From Agathobacter sp. (GTDB lineage: Bacteria > Bacillota > Clostridia > Lachnospirales > Lachnospiraceae): 64,000 bases of DNA. Numbering within the stretch: the first letter of the stretch is position 1; the number at the start of each line of letters is the position of its first letter. Under the pieces are notes generated by a model, which saw only the letters and a program-made list of their open reading frames with translations, was not told the DNA's origin and ran no database searches. Below are positions 26,724-37,506 of this stretch, piece after piece. The position numbers and the translations under genes were made by a program. Location of the stretch: contig JALFLB010000060.1 of the NCBI GenBank assembly GCA_022775045.1, positions 62,001-126,000 of the forward strand. The letters are read 5' to 3'.

Positions 26724-27605
26724 CTACTTTCCTCTCAGCGCATCTTTCCCAATGTCCCGATGCTCAATTTTCAGTCCATACTCCCGGTTTTCTTTCTCAT
26801 TCAGACGCTTATATAATTCATTTGCAAGGGTAACGGAACGATGTTTTCCCCCCGTACATCCAATGGAAATTACCAGCTGGTTCTTGCCTTCTGAAATATA
26901 GTGTGGAATCAAAAATTCCACCATATCCTCTAACTTATCGAGAAATTCTTTTGCCTCATCGAACTGCATCACATACTGTTGGATTTCCACATCATTTCCT
27001 GTCTTAGGACGAAGTCCTTCCAAATAGTACGGATTCGGCAGAAAACGCACATCCATCACTATATCAGAATCTGCCGGAATCCCATATTTGAATCCAAAAG
27101 AAAGAATCGTCACAAACAGACTGTTAAATTGTTCATCCTGCACAAAAATCTTCTCCAGTTCTGCCTTCAGTTCACGCGTCAGAAGCCGGCTGGTATCAAT
27201 AATATAATCTGCCTCTTTTTTCAGGAATTCCAGCTTTTTACGCTCCATCTCAATCCCTTTATCCACACGCTCTCCCGGTGCGAGCGGATGATTGCGTCTT
27301 GTTTCTTTGTAGCGCTTGACAAGCACGCGATCCTCTGCATCCAGAAACAGGACCTCATATTTGACATCTTTCTGACGAAGAATCTCCAGCATTCCCTCAA
27401 CTGTATCCAATCGTTCCCCGCTTCGCGCATCAATGCCAATCGCGATATTTTTCATCTGTGTATCAAAATTGGTTGTAAAATCGACCAGCTTATCAAGAAG
27501 AGGAATTGGAAGATTATCAATACAGAAAAATCCCATATCTTCCATCATCTTCATTGCGGTACTCTTACCCGCTCCCGACATGCCTGTCACAATTACAAAA
27601 CGCAT
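26724..27605 (-). CDS. rapZ: RNase adapter / nucleotide-binding protein RapZ (YvcJ)
   Basis: About 293 residues. The start MRFVIVTGMSGAGKST (ATG 27605) follows AGGAGGGAAAGA. The Walker A GMSGAGKST is at residues 8-16, and the C-terminal domain contains FVTILSFGFKYG, DVRFLPNPYY and the IGCTGGKHRSV signature. RapZ/YvcJ binds ATP/GTP; in Gram-positives it is linked to competence and cell-wall homeostasis. It overlaps the preceding murB reading frame's 3' region only by a longer alternative start, which I reject. Confidence 0.95.
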   Translation of the reverse strand: MRFVIVTGMSGAGKSTAMKMMEDMGFFCIDNLPIPLLDKLVDFTTNFDTQMKNIAIGIDARSGERLDTVEGMLEILRQKDVKYEVLFLDAEDRVLVKRYKETRRNHPLAPGERVDKGIEMERKKLEFLKKEADYIIDTSRLLTRELKAELEKIFVQDEQFNSLFVTILSFGFKYGIPADSDIVMDVRFLPNPYYLEGLRPKTGNDVEIQQYVMQFDEAKEFLDKLEDMVEFLIPHYISEGKNQLVISIGCTGGKHRSVTLANELYKRLNEKENREYGLKIEHRDIGKDALRGK

Positions 27606-27654
27606 TCTTTCCCTCCTCTTCCTTTCAAAAGTCCAGTACGAAATCCCTGTCTCT

Positions 27655-28560
27655 TCACCGGTCACCTGCCAGCTTTACCTCTGGCTCTAATTTCACGCCG
27701 AATTTTTCAAAAACCTTTTTCTGTACATCTTCCATCAGCTGCAATACATCTGCCGCCGTTGCCCCACCACGGTTGATGACAAATCCGCAGTGTTTCTCGG
27801 ATACCTGCGCGCCTCCAACCCTATAGCCGGAAAGTCCTGCATCCATAATCAGTTTCCCTGCAAAATATCCTTCCGGTCGCTTAAATGTACTTCCCGCACT
27901 CGGATATTCCAAAGGCTGCTTTTCCATGCGGCGTTGCCGAAGATCCGCCATCGCTGCACGTATTTCTTTCTCCGGCTTCTCAGTCAGCAAAAACTGCGCT
28001 TCCAAAACCACGTAATTATTCTCTGGAATACAACTGTGGCGATAACCAAGATTCAGTTCCTCCACCGAAAGTATTTTTTCCTCACAGTCTTCCGTCAGAA
28101 CTTTCACTTTTTGCAGGATATCCTTTATCTCTCCCCCATAGGCTCCGGCATTCATCGTCACTGCGCCACCGACACTTCCCGGAATTCCGGCAGCGAACTC
28201 CATTCCTCCAAGTCCTGCAGATGCTGCAGCATTTGCTGCCTGTGACAACAACGCCCCCGCTCCCGCTATAAGTGTATTTCCTCGCACCTCGATATCGCAC
28301 ATTCCCGCGCCCACTTCCAACACAAGACCGCGGATTCCGCCATCACCTACAAGAAGATTGCTTCCGTTACCAATGACCGTGACCGTTATTCCATACTCTT
28401 TTGCCAATGTAAGAATTCCGACCACTTCCACAGCTTTTGGTGATACAAAAAGTTCTGCTGGTCCTCCGATTCGAAACGTTGTATGCTTACTCATTGGTTC
28501 TTCTCTTTTTATCTCCAGATTTGGAAATTTATCTTTCAGTTTTTCTATAAACTGCGTCAT
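27655..28560 (-). CDS. murB: UDP-N-acetylenolpyruvoylglucosamine reductase
   Basis: A 301-residue FAD enzyme completing UDP-MurNAc synthesis (type II MurB). FAD-binding motifs VIGNGSNLLVGDGGIRGLVL and AGIPGSVGGAVTMNAGAYGGE are clear (each shown only in part of the domain). The catalytic serine lies in YPSAGSTFKRPEG, and the late ISEKHCGFVINRGGAT-like block (here VSEKHCGFVINRGG) is present. The ATG overlaps the aminopeptidase stop by one base (TAATG), so the genes are translationally coupled. Confidence 0.96.
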   Translation of the reverse strand: MTQFIEKLKDKFPNLEIKREEPMSKHTTFRIGGPAELFVSPKAVEVVGILTLAKEYGITVTVIGNGSNLLVGDGGIRGLVLEVGAGMCDIEVRGNTLIAGAGALLSQAANAAASAGLGGMEFAAGIPGSVGGAVTMNAGAYGGEIKDILQKVKVLTEDCEEKILSVEELNLGYRHSCIPENNYVVLEAQFLLTEKPEKEIRAAMADLRQRRMEKQPLEYPSAGSTFKRPEGYFAGKLIMDAGLSGYRVGGAQVSEKHCGFVINRGGATAADVLQLMEDVQKKVFEKFGVKLEPEVKLAGDR

Positions 28561-29963
28561 TATGCCTCCTTCAAAAACGCAACATAGCCCTGCAGCGCCT
28601 CATACAAATCGACCTTGCTGATAATTTCCCACGGTGCATGCATATTTAACACTGCAACGCCACTGTCAATCACACACATTCCATAATTTGCAAGAATATA
28701 AGCGATTGTTCCACCGCCGCCCTGATCCACTTTTCCAAGCTCTGCGGTCTGAAAAGCAATCCCATTCTTATCCATAATGTTGCGCAGCTTCGCAATGTAC
28801 TCTGCATTGGCATCATTGGAACCGGATTTACCACGTGCGCCTGTATACTTATTAAATACAAGGCCCTTACCCAAATATGCGCAGTTGCGTTTTTCCATCA
28901 CAGACGGATAATTAGGATCAAAAGCCGCCGACACATCTGATGAGAGAACTTTCGAATTCTTAAGTGCACGGCGCAGTTCAAGCTCTGTATATTCTCCAGT
29001 CAGATTCATAACTTCTGCCACACAGTCTTCAAAAAAACGGGACTGCATTCCTGTTGCCCCAACACTTCCGATTTCCTCTTTGTCTACCAAAAGACATACA
29101 CTGGTATGCTCAGGGTTCTCCACTCGAAGAATTGCTTCAAAGGACGGATAAGCGCACACGCGGTCATCATGCCCATATCCCATAATCATGCTACGGTCAA
29201 AACCATAATCCCTGGCCTCGCCAGCAGGAACCACCTCTATTTCTGCAGAAAGAAAATCGTCTTCCTCAATTTCATACTCCTCTGTAAGGATATTCAGGAT
29301 ATTTGCCTTAACACATTCTTTTGTTTCCTTCTTTCCTTCCTCATCCTCCGCTTCTGCAGGAATACTTCCAATCAAAAGGTCTAGATTTTCACCCTCAATC
29401 ACTTTTGATGCCTTTTTCTCCATCTGCTCTCCTGACAGATGCACAAGCAGATCACTCACGCCAAACACCGGATCCTGCGGCTTATCACCAATATTCACTG
29501 TCACCGTTGTTCCATCCTTTTTACAGATAACTCCATGAAGTGCAAGAGGCAGGGTAACCCACTGATACTTTTTAACCCCTCCGTAATAATGGGTATCCAG
29601 CATTGCCAGCCCCGTATCCTCATACAGCGGAACCTGTTTTAAATCCAGGCGCGGAGAATCAATGTGTGCACCCAGAATATTCATGCCCGTCGCCATCGGC
29701 TTCTGTCCCACAACGAATAGAGCCAGCCCCTTTCCCATATTGCATGCAACCAACTTATCTCCGGCCTTTATTGTTCTGTTCAAGCGAATCGCCTCATCCA
29801 GATCAATAAAACCGGCTTTCCGTGCCTTTTGATAGAAAGCTTCCGTGCACTCCCGCTCCGTCTTACAGCAGGAAAGAAATCTGCGGTACTCCTCTGCAAA
29901 CGCAAACACTTCATCCCTTTTCTTACCCTGTGGATATTTCTCCCATGCACACTTTTTGTCCAT
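28560..29963 (-). CDS. M18 family aminopeptidase
   Basis: A 467-residue dinuclear-zinc aminopeptidase (aspartyl-aminopeptidase family). Metal and catalytic motifs: LGAHIDSPRLDLK, VDKEEIGSVGATGMQS, DVSAAFDPNYPSVM, and the final CVIDSGVAVLNMHAPWE histidine. It releases N-terminal residues from peptides in the cytoplasm. It sits exactly between hprK and murB, with a zero-base gap to hprK and a one-base overlap with murB, so it is part of that operon. This gene is an unusual insert in the otherwise familiar hprK-murB-rapZ-whiA order. Confidence 0.93.
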   Translation of the reverse strand: MDKKCAWEKYPQGKKRDEVFAFAEEYRRFLSCCKTERECTEAFYQKARKAGFIDLDEAIRLNRTIKAGDKLVACNMGKGLALFVVGQKPMATGMNILGAHIDSPRLDLKQVPLYEDTGLAMLDTHYYGGVKKYQWVTLPLALHGVICKKDGTTVTVNIGDKPQDPVFGVSDLLVHLSGEQMEKKASKVIEGENLDLLIGSIPAEAEDEEGKKETKECVKANILNILTEEYEIEEDDFLSAEIEVVPAGEARDYGFDRSMIMGYGHDDRVCAYPSFEAILRVENPEHTSVCLLVDKEEIGSVGATGMQSRFFEDCVAEVMNLTGEYTELELRRALKNSKVLSSDVSAAFDPNYPSVMEKRNCAYLGKGLVFNKYTGARGKSGSNDANAEYIAKLRNIMDKNGIAFQTAELGKVDQGGGGTIAYILANYGMCVIDSGVAVLNMHAPWEIISKVDLYEALQGYVAFLKEA

Positions 29964-30908
29964 TTATTCGTCCTCATCCCTGTTTTTTGTCATATTTTCC
30001 TGTACCCTGCGGTACAGCTCCTGGGCTGCATTATAACCCATCTTCTTTTGTCTGTGATTGACCGCTGCTGTCTCGCAGATTACCGCAAGATTACGTCCCG
30101 GACGGATTGGCAGAGAATGACAGACAACCTTGTTTCCCAGATATTCAATATACTCTTCTTCCAGGCCAAGCCGGTCATAATCTGCATCTTTTTTCCAATC
30201 CTCAAGCTTAATGACCAGATCAATCTGCTGCTTTTCCTTGACACACTCCACACCATAAAGTGTCTTCACATCAATAATTCCGATGCCTCGCAGTTCAATA
30301 AAATGCCGGGTCACATCGGGCGATGTTCCAATCAGCGTATGCTCATTGATTTTACGAATCTCCACCACATCATCTGTAACCAGACGGTGTCCGCGACGAA
30401 TGAGTTCCAAGGCCGCCTCACTTTTTCCGATTCCGCTGTCACCCGTGATCATGAGTCCTTCCCCGTATACATCCACGAGTACTCCATGAATGGTAACGCA
30501 TGGTGCCAGCTGCTCTCCAAGCGTATAAATCAATTCAGCCGTAAACTCAGAGGTTGATCTTCCCGTACCAAGCACCGGCACCCCGTTGGCAATCGCCTCA
30601 TTCAAAAAGACCGGATCCGGCTCCAAATTCCGGCAGAAAATCACACACGGAATATCAAACTTTAGAAATGCATCATAACGGATACGCTTTTCCTCATCAC
30701 TCATCTGTTGGATATAGGCATATTCTACATTACCGATAATCTCAACACGTGATTCCTCAAAATGCTCAAAATATCCGGTCAACTGTAAAGCCGGACGGTT
30801 CACATCACTGGTGGTAATCTTGCGTTTCTTTAAATTAATATCACTGGTAAAATTTCTTAAATCCAGTAGTTCTGCAATTTTTGATACGCTTACGCTGCTA
30901 TTGATCAT
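29964..30908 (-). CDS. hprK: HPr kinase/phosphorylase
   Basis: A 314-residue bifunctional enzyme that phosphorylates and dephosphorylates Ser46 of HPr, driving CcpA-dependent carbon catabolite control. The N-terminal domain (about 1-130) includes RPALQLTGYFEHF. The kinase domain has Walker A GDSGIGKSE, the LVTDDVVEI motif, and the HPrK signature IELRGIGIIDVKTLYG. The start MINSSVSVSKIAELL is typical. An HPr-like protein with an intact Ser46 but altered His15 loop is encoded at 59.4-59.7 kb and is a conceivable substrate. Confidence 0.97.
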   Translation of the reverse strand: MINSSVSVSKIAELLDLRNFTSDINLKKRKITTSDVNRPALQLTGYFEHFEESRVEIIGNVEYAYIQQMSDEEKRIRYDAFLKFDIPCVIFCRNLEPDPVFLNEAIANGVPVLGTGRSTSEFTAELIYTLGEQLAPCVTIHGVLVDVYGEGLMITGDSGIGKSEAALELIRRGHRLVTDDVVEIRKINEHTLIGTSPDVTRHFIELRGIGIIDVKTLYGVECVKEKQQIDLVIKLEDWKKDADYDRLGLEEEYIEYLGNKVVCHSLPIRPGRNLAVICETAAVNHRQKKMGYNAAQELYRRVQENMTKNRDEDE

Positions 30909-31044
30909 ATCTTTCCCCCTCTATGACTAACATGTATGACACAGTCCACCCCTGCATTTGTAATTGCATGATCGTCTGTACTTTCCCGCTTCTTCGCAAC
31001 TGATTAGATTGTACCACGGTTTCAGTCCATCCGCAATATTTCAG

Positions 31045-32913
31045 CTACTCCTTCGGCTGATGCAGAAAATCATAAACATTTTGGGCAGCAGCCGGATTCA
31101 TGCTTTCTGTCTGTGCCAGTTCCTCCACAGTAGCATTCCTTATATTCTCGAGCGACTGAAATCTTTTCATAAGAGCCTTTCGCCTTGCCGGACCGATTCC
31201 TTCAATATCATCCAAGACCGAATGAACCTGTGACTTCGAACGTAACGACCGGTGATATTCAATCGCAAAGCGATGCGCCTCATCCTGAATCCGGGTGATC
31301 AGCTTAAATCCTTCCCCATGACGATCAATCGGAATTTCTACATTATTAAAGTATAACCCTCTTGTACGATGATTATCATCCTTCACCATACCACAAACCG
31401 GAATATGAAGTCCCAGTTCTTCCAGGACCTGAAGGCAGATGTTGACCTGACCGCGGCCACCATCCATCAGAATCAGATCCGGAAACCGCGTAAAGCTCCC
31501 CACCTCCTGGGGCATCTGCTTCTCCCTTAGTTCCTGCTGTTCCTGCATTCCATGTAAAAAGCGCCTCGTCAACACCTCATGCATGGACGCATAATCATCC
31601 GGACCTGTAACGGTGCGCAGTTTAAATTTACGGTAATCACTGCGCTTTGGTTTTCCACGTTCGTAAACGATCATAGATCCAACGGTCTCAAAACCATTGA
31701 TATTGGAAATATCATAAGCCTCCATTCGGTTGAGATTCTTCAAGTCAAGCAAATTTTCAATTTCCCTAACAGCACCAATTGTACGCCCTTCCTCGCGTTT
31801 GATTTTTTCCTTATCCTGACTCAGTACAAGTTTTGCATTTTTCGCTGCCAGCTCAACCAGTTTTTCTTTGAGTCCCTTCTGTGGAATGCGGATGGTCACT
31901 TTATGCCCCCGCTTAGCAGTGAGCCATTCCTCGAGAACAGGAATATCTTCAATCGTTTCCTGCAACATAATTTCCTTGGGAATAAACGGTGTCCCGGAGT
32001 AAAACTGCTTGACAAAATTCACCAGAATATCGCCGGTACTCTCCTCCGATCCAACGCGTACATGAAAATGGTCCCTTCCAATAATCTTCCCACTACGAAT
32101 AAAAAACACCTGTACAACTGCATCTGTATCATCACTCGCCATAGCAATGATATCTTTGTCCTCACCATCCGTGTTCGTAATCTTCTGTTTCTGGGCAATT
32201 TGTTTAACACTTCCCAGAAGTTCTCTGTATTCTATGGCTTTCTCGAATTCCATCACCTCAGAAGCTTCCTGCATGCGTTCCTCCAGTTCACGCATGATCG
32301 GTGCATAATTCCCGTTTAAAAATTCGAGCGCCTTTCCTACCTTCTTCCCATACTCCTCCCTGCTGATATACCCCTGACAGGGAGCCGCACACTGGTGTAT
32401 ATGATAATTCAGACAGGCACGTTCCGCACCAATATCTCTTGGCAGCTTTCGGTTACAGGTTCGCAGCTTATAAATCTTGTTAATCAGTTCAATAGTGTCC
32501 TTCACAGCCCCCGCGCTGGTGTATGGACCAAAATAGCGTGACTTGTCCTTTTTGATCTGACGGGAAAAAAGCACACGTGGGAATTCCTCTCCCACAGTAA
32601 CCCGAATGTACGGATAAGTTTTATCATCCCGAAGCATCGTATTATACTTTGGGGTATGTTCCTTGATGAGATTGCATTCAAGTACAAGTGCCTCAAGCTC
32701 AGAATCCGTAACAATATAATCAAACCGTGCAATATGCTCTACCATCTGTTTCTTTTTAATTCCTTCATCATGGCTCGGCTGAAAATACTGTCGCACTCGC
32801 TTGCGCAGACTTACTGCTTTTCCGATATAGATAATTGCATCCGAAGCGTCATGCATAATATAAACTCCCGGTTGGTCCGGGAGTTTACGTAGTTCTTCCT
32901 GAAAATCGAACAT
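31045..32913 (-). CDS. uvrC: Excinuclease ABC subunit C
   Basis: A 622-residue nucleotide-excision-repair nuclease. The N-terminal GIY-YIG domain ([19 protein letters not shown]), the Cys-rich insertion ([23 protein letters not shown] in part), a UVR motif (about 205-240, [15 protein letters not shown]), the RNase H-like 3' nuclease domain ([20 protein letters not shown] in part; [12 protein letters not shown]) and C-terminal helix-hairpin-helix ([19 protein letters not shown]) are all present. It lies 31 bases downstream of ftsH. Confidence 0.97.
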   Translation of the reverse strand: MFDFQEELRKLPDQPGVYIMHDASDAIIYIGKAVSLRKRVRQYFQPSHDEGIKKKQMVEHIARFDYIVTDSELEALVLECNLIKEHTPKYNTMLRDDKTYPYIRVTVGEEFPRVLFSRQIKKDKSRYFGPYTSAGAVKDTIELINKIYKLRTCNRKLPRDIGAERACLNYHIHQCAAPCQGYISREEYGKKVGKALEFLNGNYAPIMRELEERMQEASEVMEFEKAIEYRELLGSVKQIAQKQKITNTDGEDKDIIAMASDDTDAVVQVFFIRSGKIIGRDHFHVRVGSEESTGDILVNFVKQFYSGTPFIPKEIMLQETIEDIPVLEEWLTAKRGHKVTIRIPQKGLKEKLVELAAKNAKLVLSQDKEKIKREEGRTIGAVREIENLLDLKNLNRMEAYDISNINGFETVGSMIVYERGKPKRSDYRKFKLRTVTGPDDYASMHEVLTRRFLHGMQEQQELREKQMPQEVGSFTRFPDLILMDGGRGQVNICLQVLEELGLHIPVCGMVKDDNHRTRGLYFNNVEIPIDRHGEGFKLITRIQDEAHRFAIEYHRSLRSKSQVHSVLDDIEGIGPARRKALMKRFQSLENIRNATVEELAQTESMNPAAAQNVYDFLHQPKE

Positions 32914-32943
32914 TTATGAAACCTCTTATTTCATTTACGAAAT

Positions 32944-34941
32944 TTATTCTGTATCAGAATCCGAAATCACCGACTCCTCTTTTGCATCTTCCTGCTCCTG
33001 AGGAAGTCCCTTCATCTCCCGGAACATCTTCATAAATTCCTTTCCGGTAATCGTCTCTTTATCATACAGGTATTCACTGATATGATCCAGAATTTCACGA
33101 TTTTCCGTTAAAAGCTGTGTTGCCTTATCGTAGCTGTCATTAATGATATCGAGGACTTCCTTATCAATCAGGCCTGCCGTATCCTCGCCACAAATGAGTC
33201 CTGCCCTGCCATCAAGATACTGATTCTCCACTGTTGCAAGACACATCATTCCAAACTTATCCGACATACCGTACATCGTAACCATCGCACGTGCAATCTT
33301 TGTTGCCTGTTCAATATCATTAGCAGCACCGCTTGTTGCAGAGTTAAACACAAGAACCTCAGCAGCCCGCCCCGCCATATAGGTAGTAATCTTAGCAAGC
33401 AGCTCATCCTTCGTCTCTAAATACTTCTCTTCCTCCGGGGTCTGCAAAGTATATCCAAGCGCCCCCATCGTACGTGGCACAATTGTAATCTTCTGTACCG
33501 GCTCTGTATTCTTCTGCAAAGCAGATACCAACGCGTGTCCCACTTCGTGGTAGGAGACGATCTTACGCTCCTTATCACTCATAACACGGTCCTTCTTCTC
33601 CTTGCCACCCACAGCAACCAGCTCGAATGCTTCAAACAAATCCGACTGATTCACAAACTTACGGCCATTTTTGACCGCATTGATTGCCGCCTCGTTAATC
33701 ATATTGGCAAGATCCGAACCAACCAGTCCTGCCGTTGCCAATGCCAATGCATCCAGATCAACGGTCTCATCCATGTGGACATCCTTCGAATGCACCTTAA
33801 GCGTCTCCAGTCTCCCCTTCAGATCCGGTTTATCAACAATAATCCGGCGATCAAAACGCCCCGGACGAAGCAGTGCCTTATCCAGTACCTCCGGTCGGTT
33901 CGTTGCCGCAAGGATCAGAATTCCCTTAGACGGATCAAACCCATCCATCTCCGCAAGCAGCTGATTTAATGTCTGCTCACGCTCATCGTTTCCACCACCA
34001 TAACGGCTGTCTCGGCTCTTACCGATTGCATCAATCTCGTCAATAAATACAATACACGGGGCCATCTTCTGCGCTTCCTTGAACAAATCTCTTACCCGGG
34101 AAGCACCGACGCCGACAAACATCTCCACAAAATCCGAACCTGCCAGAGAGAAAAACGGCACATTTGCCTCTCCCGCAACCGCTTTTGCAAGGAGCGTCTT
34201 ACCGGTTCCGGGAGGTCCCACCAGAAGCGCCCCCTTCGGAAGCTTCGCACCAATCTCTCCGTATTTCTTCGGATTGTGCAGGAAATCAACCACTTCCTGC
34301 AACGACTCCTTTGCCTCATCCTGTCCGGCAACATCCTTAAATGTTACACCGGTTGTCTTCTCAACATAAACCTTCGCAGTTGTCTTGCCAACCCCCATAG
34401 CGCCACCACCCATGCGCTTCATCAAAAATCCGAATAATATCCAGATTAATACTAATGGAATCACAAAACTTAAGATGTTCACCAGCCATGTAGATGTATT
34501 GTCGGGCACCGTCGCAGAAATCTCAATTGCTTTTCCTTCCGAAGTCTTTGACTCCTTAAGCATCTGAATCAAATCCGGATCATTGACGATACCGGTATAG
34601 TACGTAATCTCATAAGGCGCCTTATCCTTTACAAGCGTATAGTCCATCTCATAAGAACCAAACTCAACGGACTTAATATTCTTAGCCTCCAACTGCTCTA
34701 AAAAATCAGAGTATGTAGTCTCCTTGGAACTCATCTGGGAAAACTTGCTGGAAAAAAAAGACACAAAAAACAATGCCACAAGTGTAACCATAATAAAACC
34801 GAGGATCATCTGCCCATTATGATTATTCTTCTTATTATCTCCGTTATTGCCATTACCACCATTATTGCCGCCATTATTATTTCCATTATTATATGGATTG
34901 TAATTACCGTTGTTATAGCCATTCGGCGTCTGATTGTCCAT
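32944..34941 (-). CDS. ftsH: ATP-dependent zinc metalloprotease FtsH
   Basis: A 665-residue membrane AAA+ protease. The start [10 protein letters not shown] (ATG 34941) follows GGAGGGATT. Residues 1-43 form an unusual Asn/Gly-rich cytoplasmic extension. Helices lie at about 46-64 and 152-174, enclosing an extracytoplasmic domain. Walker A GPPGTGKT is at 242-249, Walker [10 protein letters not shown] at about 299-307, the second region of homology at about 345-365, and the zinc motif HEVGH at 465-469. It degrades misfolded membrane proteins and short-lived regulators. It heads the minus-strand run ftsH-uvrC-hprK. Confidence 0.97.
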   Translation of the reverse strand: MDNQTPNGYNNGNYNPYNNGNNNGGNNGGNGNNGDNKKNNHNGQMILGFIMVTLVALFFVSFFSSKFSQMSSKETTYSDFLEQLEAKNIKSVEFGSYEMDYTLVKDKAPYEITYYTGIVNDPDLIQMLKESKTSEGKAIEISATVPDNTSTWLVNILSFVIPLVLIWILFGFLMKRMGGGAMGVGKTTAKVYVEKTTGVTFKDVAGQDEAKESLQEVVDFLHNPKKYGEIGAKLPKGALLVGPPGTGKTLLAKAVAGEANVPFFSLAGSDFVEMFVGVGASRVRDLFKEAQKMAPCIVFIDEIDAIGKSRDSRYGGGNDEREQTLNQLLAEMDGFDPSKGILILAATNRPEVLDKALLRPGRFDRRIIVDKPDLKGRLETLKVHSKDVHMDETVDLDALALATAGLVGSDLANMINEAAINAVKNGRKFVNQSDLFEAFELVAVGGKEKKDRVMSDKERKIVSYHEVGHALVSALQKNTEPVQKITIVPRTMGALGYTLQTPEEEKYLETKDELLAKITTYMAGRAAEVLVFNSATSGAANDIEQATKIARAMVTMYGMSDKFGMMCLATVENQYLDGRAGLICGEDTAGLIDKEVLDIINDSYDKATQLLTENREILDHISEYLYDKETITGKEFMKMFREMKGLPQEQEDAKEESVISDSDTE

Positions 34942-35174
34942 AATCCCTCCGTATATGTGCTTCACGCACATCAATCTCTTGTATTATCATAACCATTAAT
35001 ACAGTTATACTTCTCTATTATATGTAATAAAGATTCCAAAATCAACATATTGTTCATGAACTTTTCTTGTTCTTTCTAAAGTTTTTCTAAAAAAGTATGG
35101 AATATTTTCGAGGTAGGCTGTATACTATATTAGTTATTTGAAAAATGTATGCATATTACTTGAGGAGGAGAATT

Positions 35175-36779
35175 ATGCCTGTTAAATACGTCTTTGTCAC
35201 TGGCGGTGTCGTATCCGGTCTCGGAAAAGGTATCACTGCCGCATCCCTCGGACGTCTGCTGAAGGCTCGTGGCTACAAGGTCACCATGCAGAAGTTCGAC
35301 CCATATATCAACATCGATCCGGGTACCATGAACCCGATTCAGCACGGTGAGGTGTTTGTTACCGATGACGGTGCTGAGACCGATCTGGACTTGGGACACT
35401 ATGAGCGTTTTATCGATGAGAGTCTGACAAAGAATTCCAACGTGACCACCGGAAAGGTATACTGGACCGTTCTGCAAAAGGAGCGCCGCGGCGATTACGG
35501 CGGAGGAACCGTACAGGTCATCCCACATATTACCAACGAAATCAAGAGCCGTTTTTACCGCAATTTTACCTCAGATGATATGCACATCGCGATTATAGAG
35601 GTCGGCGGAACCGTGGGAGATATCGAAAGTCAGCCGTTCCTTGAAGCAATCCGTCAGTTCCAGCACGAGGTCGGACATGAAAATGCCATCCTCTGCCATG
35701 TAACCCTGATTCCTTATATCCGGGCATCAGGGGAGCTTAAGACCAAGCCGACACAGGCCAGTGTCAAGGAGCTTCAGGGGATGGGAATCCAGCCGGATAT
35801 CATTGTCTGTCGTTCCGAGCAGCCGCTTGATCAGGGAATCAAGGATAAGATTGCGTTGTTCTGTAATGTACCGAACACACATGTACTGCAGAATCTGGAT
35901 GTAGAATACCTTTACGAAGCACCACTTGCCATGGAGCAGGAAAACCTAGCTAAGGTTGCCTGCGAATGCTTAAATCTTCCATGCCCGGAGCCGGACCTTG
36001 CAGACTGGAAGCAGATGGTCAACGACCTGCGTCATCCGGACAAGGAGGTAACCATCGCATTAGTTGGGAAATATACCGCTTTACATGATGCCTACATTTC
36101 CGTTGTGGAGGCATTGAAGCATGGCGGCATCCCGCTGCACACAACAATCAATTTCAAGTGGGTGGACTCTGAGGAACTGAATGTAGACAACGTGAACGAA
36201 GTTCTTGGTGATGTGAACGGTATCTTAGTACCGGGTGGATTTGGTATCCGCGGTGTTGAAGGAAAGATTCTTGCAGCCTGCTACGCAAGAGAAAACCAGA
36301 TCCCGTATCTTGGTCTGTGTCTCGGTATGCAGGTAGCCATCATTGAATTCGCGAGACATGTTTGCGGCTATAATGATGCCCACAGTATCGAGCTGGATCC
36401 GAACACCACCCATCCGGTTATCGCATTGATGCCGGATCAGAACGGTGTGGAGGACATCGGCGGAACCCTGCGTCTTGGCGCTTATCCATGTATTCTGGAC
36501 AAGACCTCCAAGGCTTATGAGATTTACGGTACCGAAGAGATTTCCGAGCGTCACCGCCACCGCTACGAGGTCAACAACGATTACCGCAGTGCCCTGACGG
36601 ATCATGGCATGAAGCTCTGCGGCACTTCCCCGGACGGAAGAATCGTTGAGATGATCGAGCTGCCGGATCATCCTTGGTTCATTGCGACACAGGCACATCC
36701 GGAACTGAAATCCAGACCAAACCGTCCACACCCGCTGTTCCGCGGATTTGTCGAGGCGGCAACCAAGTGTAAGAGATAA
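35175..36779 (+). CDS. pyrG: CTP synthase
   Basis: A 534-residue enzyme making CTP from UTP with glutamine as nitrogen donor. The start [19 protein letters not shown] (ATG 35175) follows GAGGAGGAG. The synthetase domain covers about 1-265 ([20 protein letters not shown] motif region). The glutamine amidotransferase domain covers about 290-534, with the nucleophile Cys in YLGLCLGMQ and the His/Glu pair in [10 protein letters not shown]. It is divergent from ftsH and the only plus-strand gene for 20 kb on its left. Its codons are more GC-ending than its neighbours', consistent with high expression. Confidence 0.97.
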   Translation: MPVKYVFVTGGVVSGLGKGITAASLGRLLKARGYKVTMQKFDPYINIDPGTMNPIQHGEVFVTDDGAETDLDLGHYERFIDESLTKNSNVTTGKVYWTVLQKERRGDYGGGTVQVIPHITNEIKSRFYRNFTSDDMHIAIIEVGGTVGDIESQPFLEAIRQFQHEVGHENAILCHVTLIPYIRASGELKTKPTQASVKELQGMGIQPDIIVCRSEQPLDQGIKDKIALFCNVPNTHVLQNLDVEYLYEAPLAMEQENLAKVACECLNLPCPEPDLADWKQMVNDLRHPDKEVTIALVGKYTALHDAYISVVEALKHGGIPLHTTINFKWVDSEELNVDNVNEVLGDVNGILVPGGFGIRGVEGKILAACYARENQIPYLGLCLGMQVAIIEFARHVCGYNDAHSIELDPNTTHPVIALMPDQNGVEDIGGTLRLGAYPCILDKTSKAYEIYGTEEISERHRHRYEVNNDYRSALTDHGMKLCGTSPDGRIVEMIELPDHPWFIATQAHPELKSRPNRPHPLFRGFVEAATKCKR

Positions 36780-36788
36780 ATGGATAAC

Positions 36789-36820
36789 ACAAAAGCAGGT
36801 TCATTCGAACCTGCTTTTGT
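36789..36820. terminator. Bidirectional terminator after pyrG
   Basis: ACAAAAGCAGGTTC and GAACCTGCTTTTGT pair around an ATTC loop, with T-runs inside the stem ends on both strands. Confidence 0.9.
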
Positions 36821-36868
36821 AGATCCTATTCAACTTCAAAATTCAATTCGCAGTACACATATCCTCGC

Positions 36869-37504
36869 CTACTCTTCTTCAACCCTTATTTTTCTATTGC
36901 TAATCTTATAAATCCGGTCACACATCACCTCAATATCTTCCCTATTATGACTGGTAAGAATCATAAGAGCCTGATTTTTCTTCACATATTCTTTGAAAAA
37001 CTGACGCATCTCTCCAATTGAATCTTCATCCAATCCATTCATCGGTTCATCCAACAGAAGAATTTTCGGTTTCTCCATAAATGCCTGCGCAATTGCAAGT
37101 TTTTGTTTCATCCCTAAGGAAAATTTTTTATATACCTTCTTTGAATTTGGATCAAGCCCGACAATACGAAGTATTTGCTCAATTTCGTTCATTCCAATTT
37201 TTTTCTGAATCATCGCTAACGAATAGAGATTTTCTGTTGCTGTATACTGCGGCAAAAAACCGATACAGTCGCTAACCAGTCCAATATTCTGTGCATATTC
37301 CCCTTTTTTTAACACAACACCATCAATCAGAACATCTCCCTCCGATGGTCGGGAAAGTCCTGCAATTATTTTCAATAATTGAGATTTTCCACTTCCATTC
37401 TTACCAAGAATACCGTATATTTTTCCATCCTGAAACTGCAGATTCACATCTTCTAAAACTGACTGTCCTCGAAATTCTTTATATATTTTTCTACATTCTA
37501 TCAT
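36869..37504 (-). CDS. ABC transporter ATP-binding protein
   Basis: A 211-residue ATPase: Walker A GILGKNGSGKSQ, signature KFSLGMKQKLAIAQA (LSGGQ variant SLGMK), Walker B ILLLDEPMNGLD, and the switch His in LTSHNRED. It starts two bases after the stop of the split permease gene and belongs to the three-part minus-strand exporter operon. Short single-domain ATPases of this type with poorly conserved permeases usually export peptides or act in self-protection; the substrate here is unknown. Confidence 0.92.
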   Translation of the reverse strand: MIECRKIYKEFRGQSVLEDVNLQFQDGKIYGILGKNGSGKSQLLKIIAGLSRPSEGDVLIDGVVLKKGEYAQNIGLVSDCIGFLPQYTATENLYSLAMIQKKIGMNEIEQILRIVGLDPNSKKVYKKFSLGMKQKLAIAQAFMEKPKILLLDEPMNGLDEDSIGEMRQFFKEYVKKNQALMILTSHNREDIEVMCDRIYKISNRKIRVEEE

Positions 37505-37506
37505 CC

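Noticed and set aside
26979..27776. 265-codon plus-strand frame opposite rapZ
   Set aside because: It is complementary to rapZ and murB coding sequence; no ribosome-binding site or motif.
29439..30557. Long plus-strand frames opposite hprK and the M18 peptidase
   Set aside because: They are antisense shadows of well-supported minus-strand genes; compositions are His/Cys/Ile-rich without family motifs.
36225..36731. 168-codon minus-strand frame inside pyrG
   Set aside because: It is an antisense shadow of the highly conserved glutaminase domain of CTP synthase.
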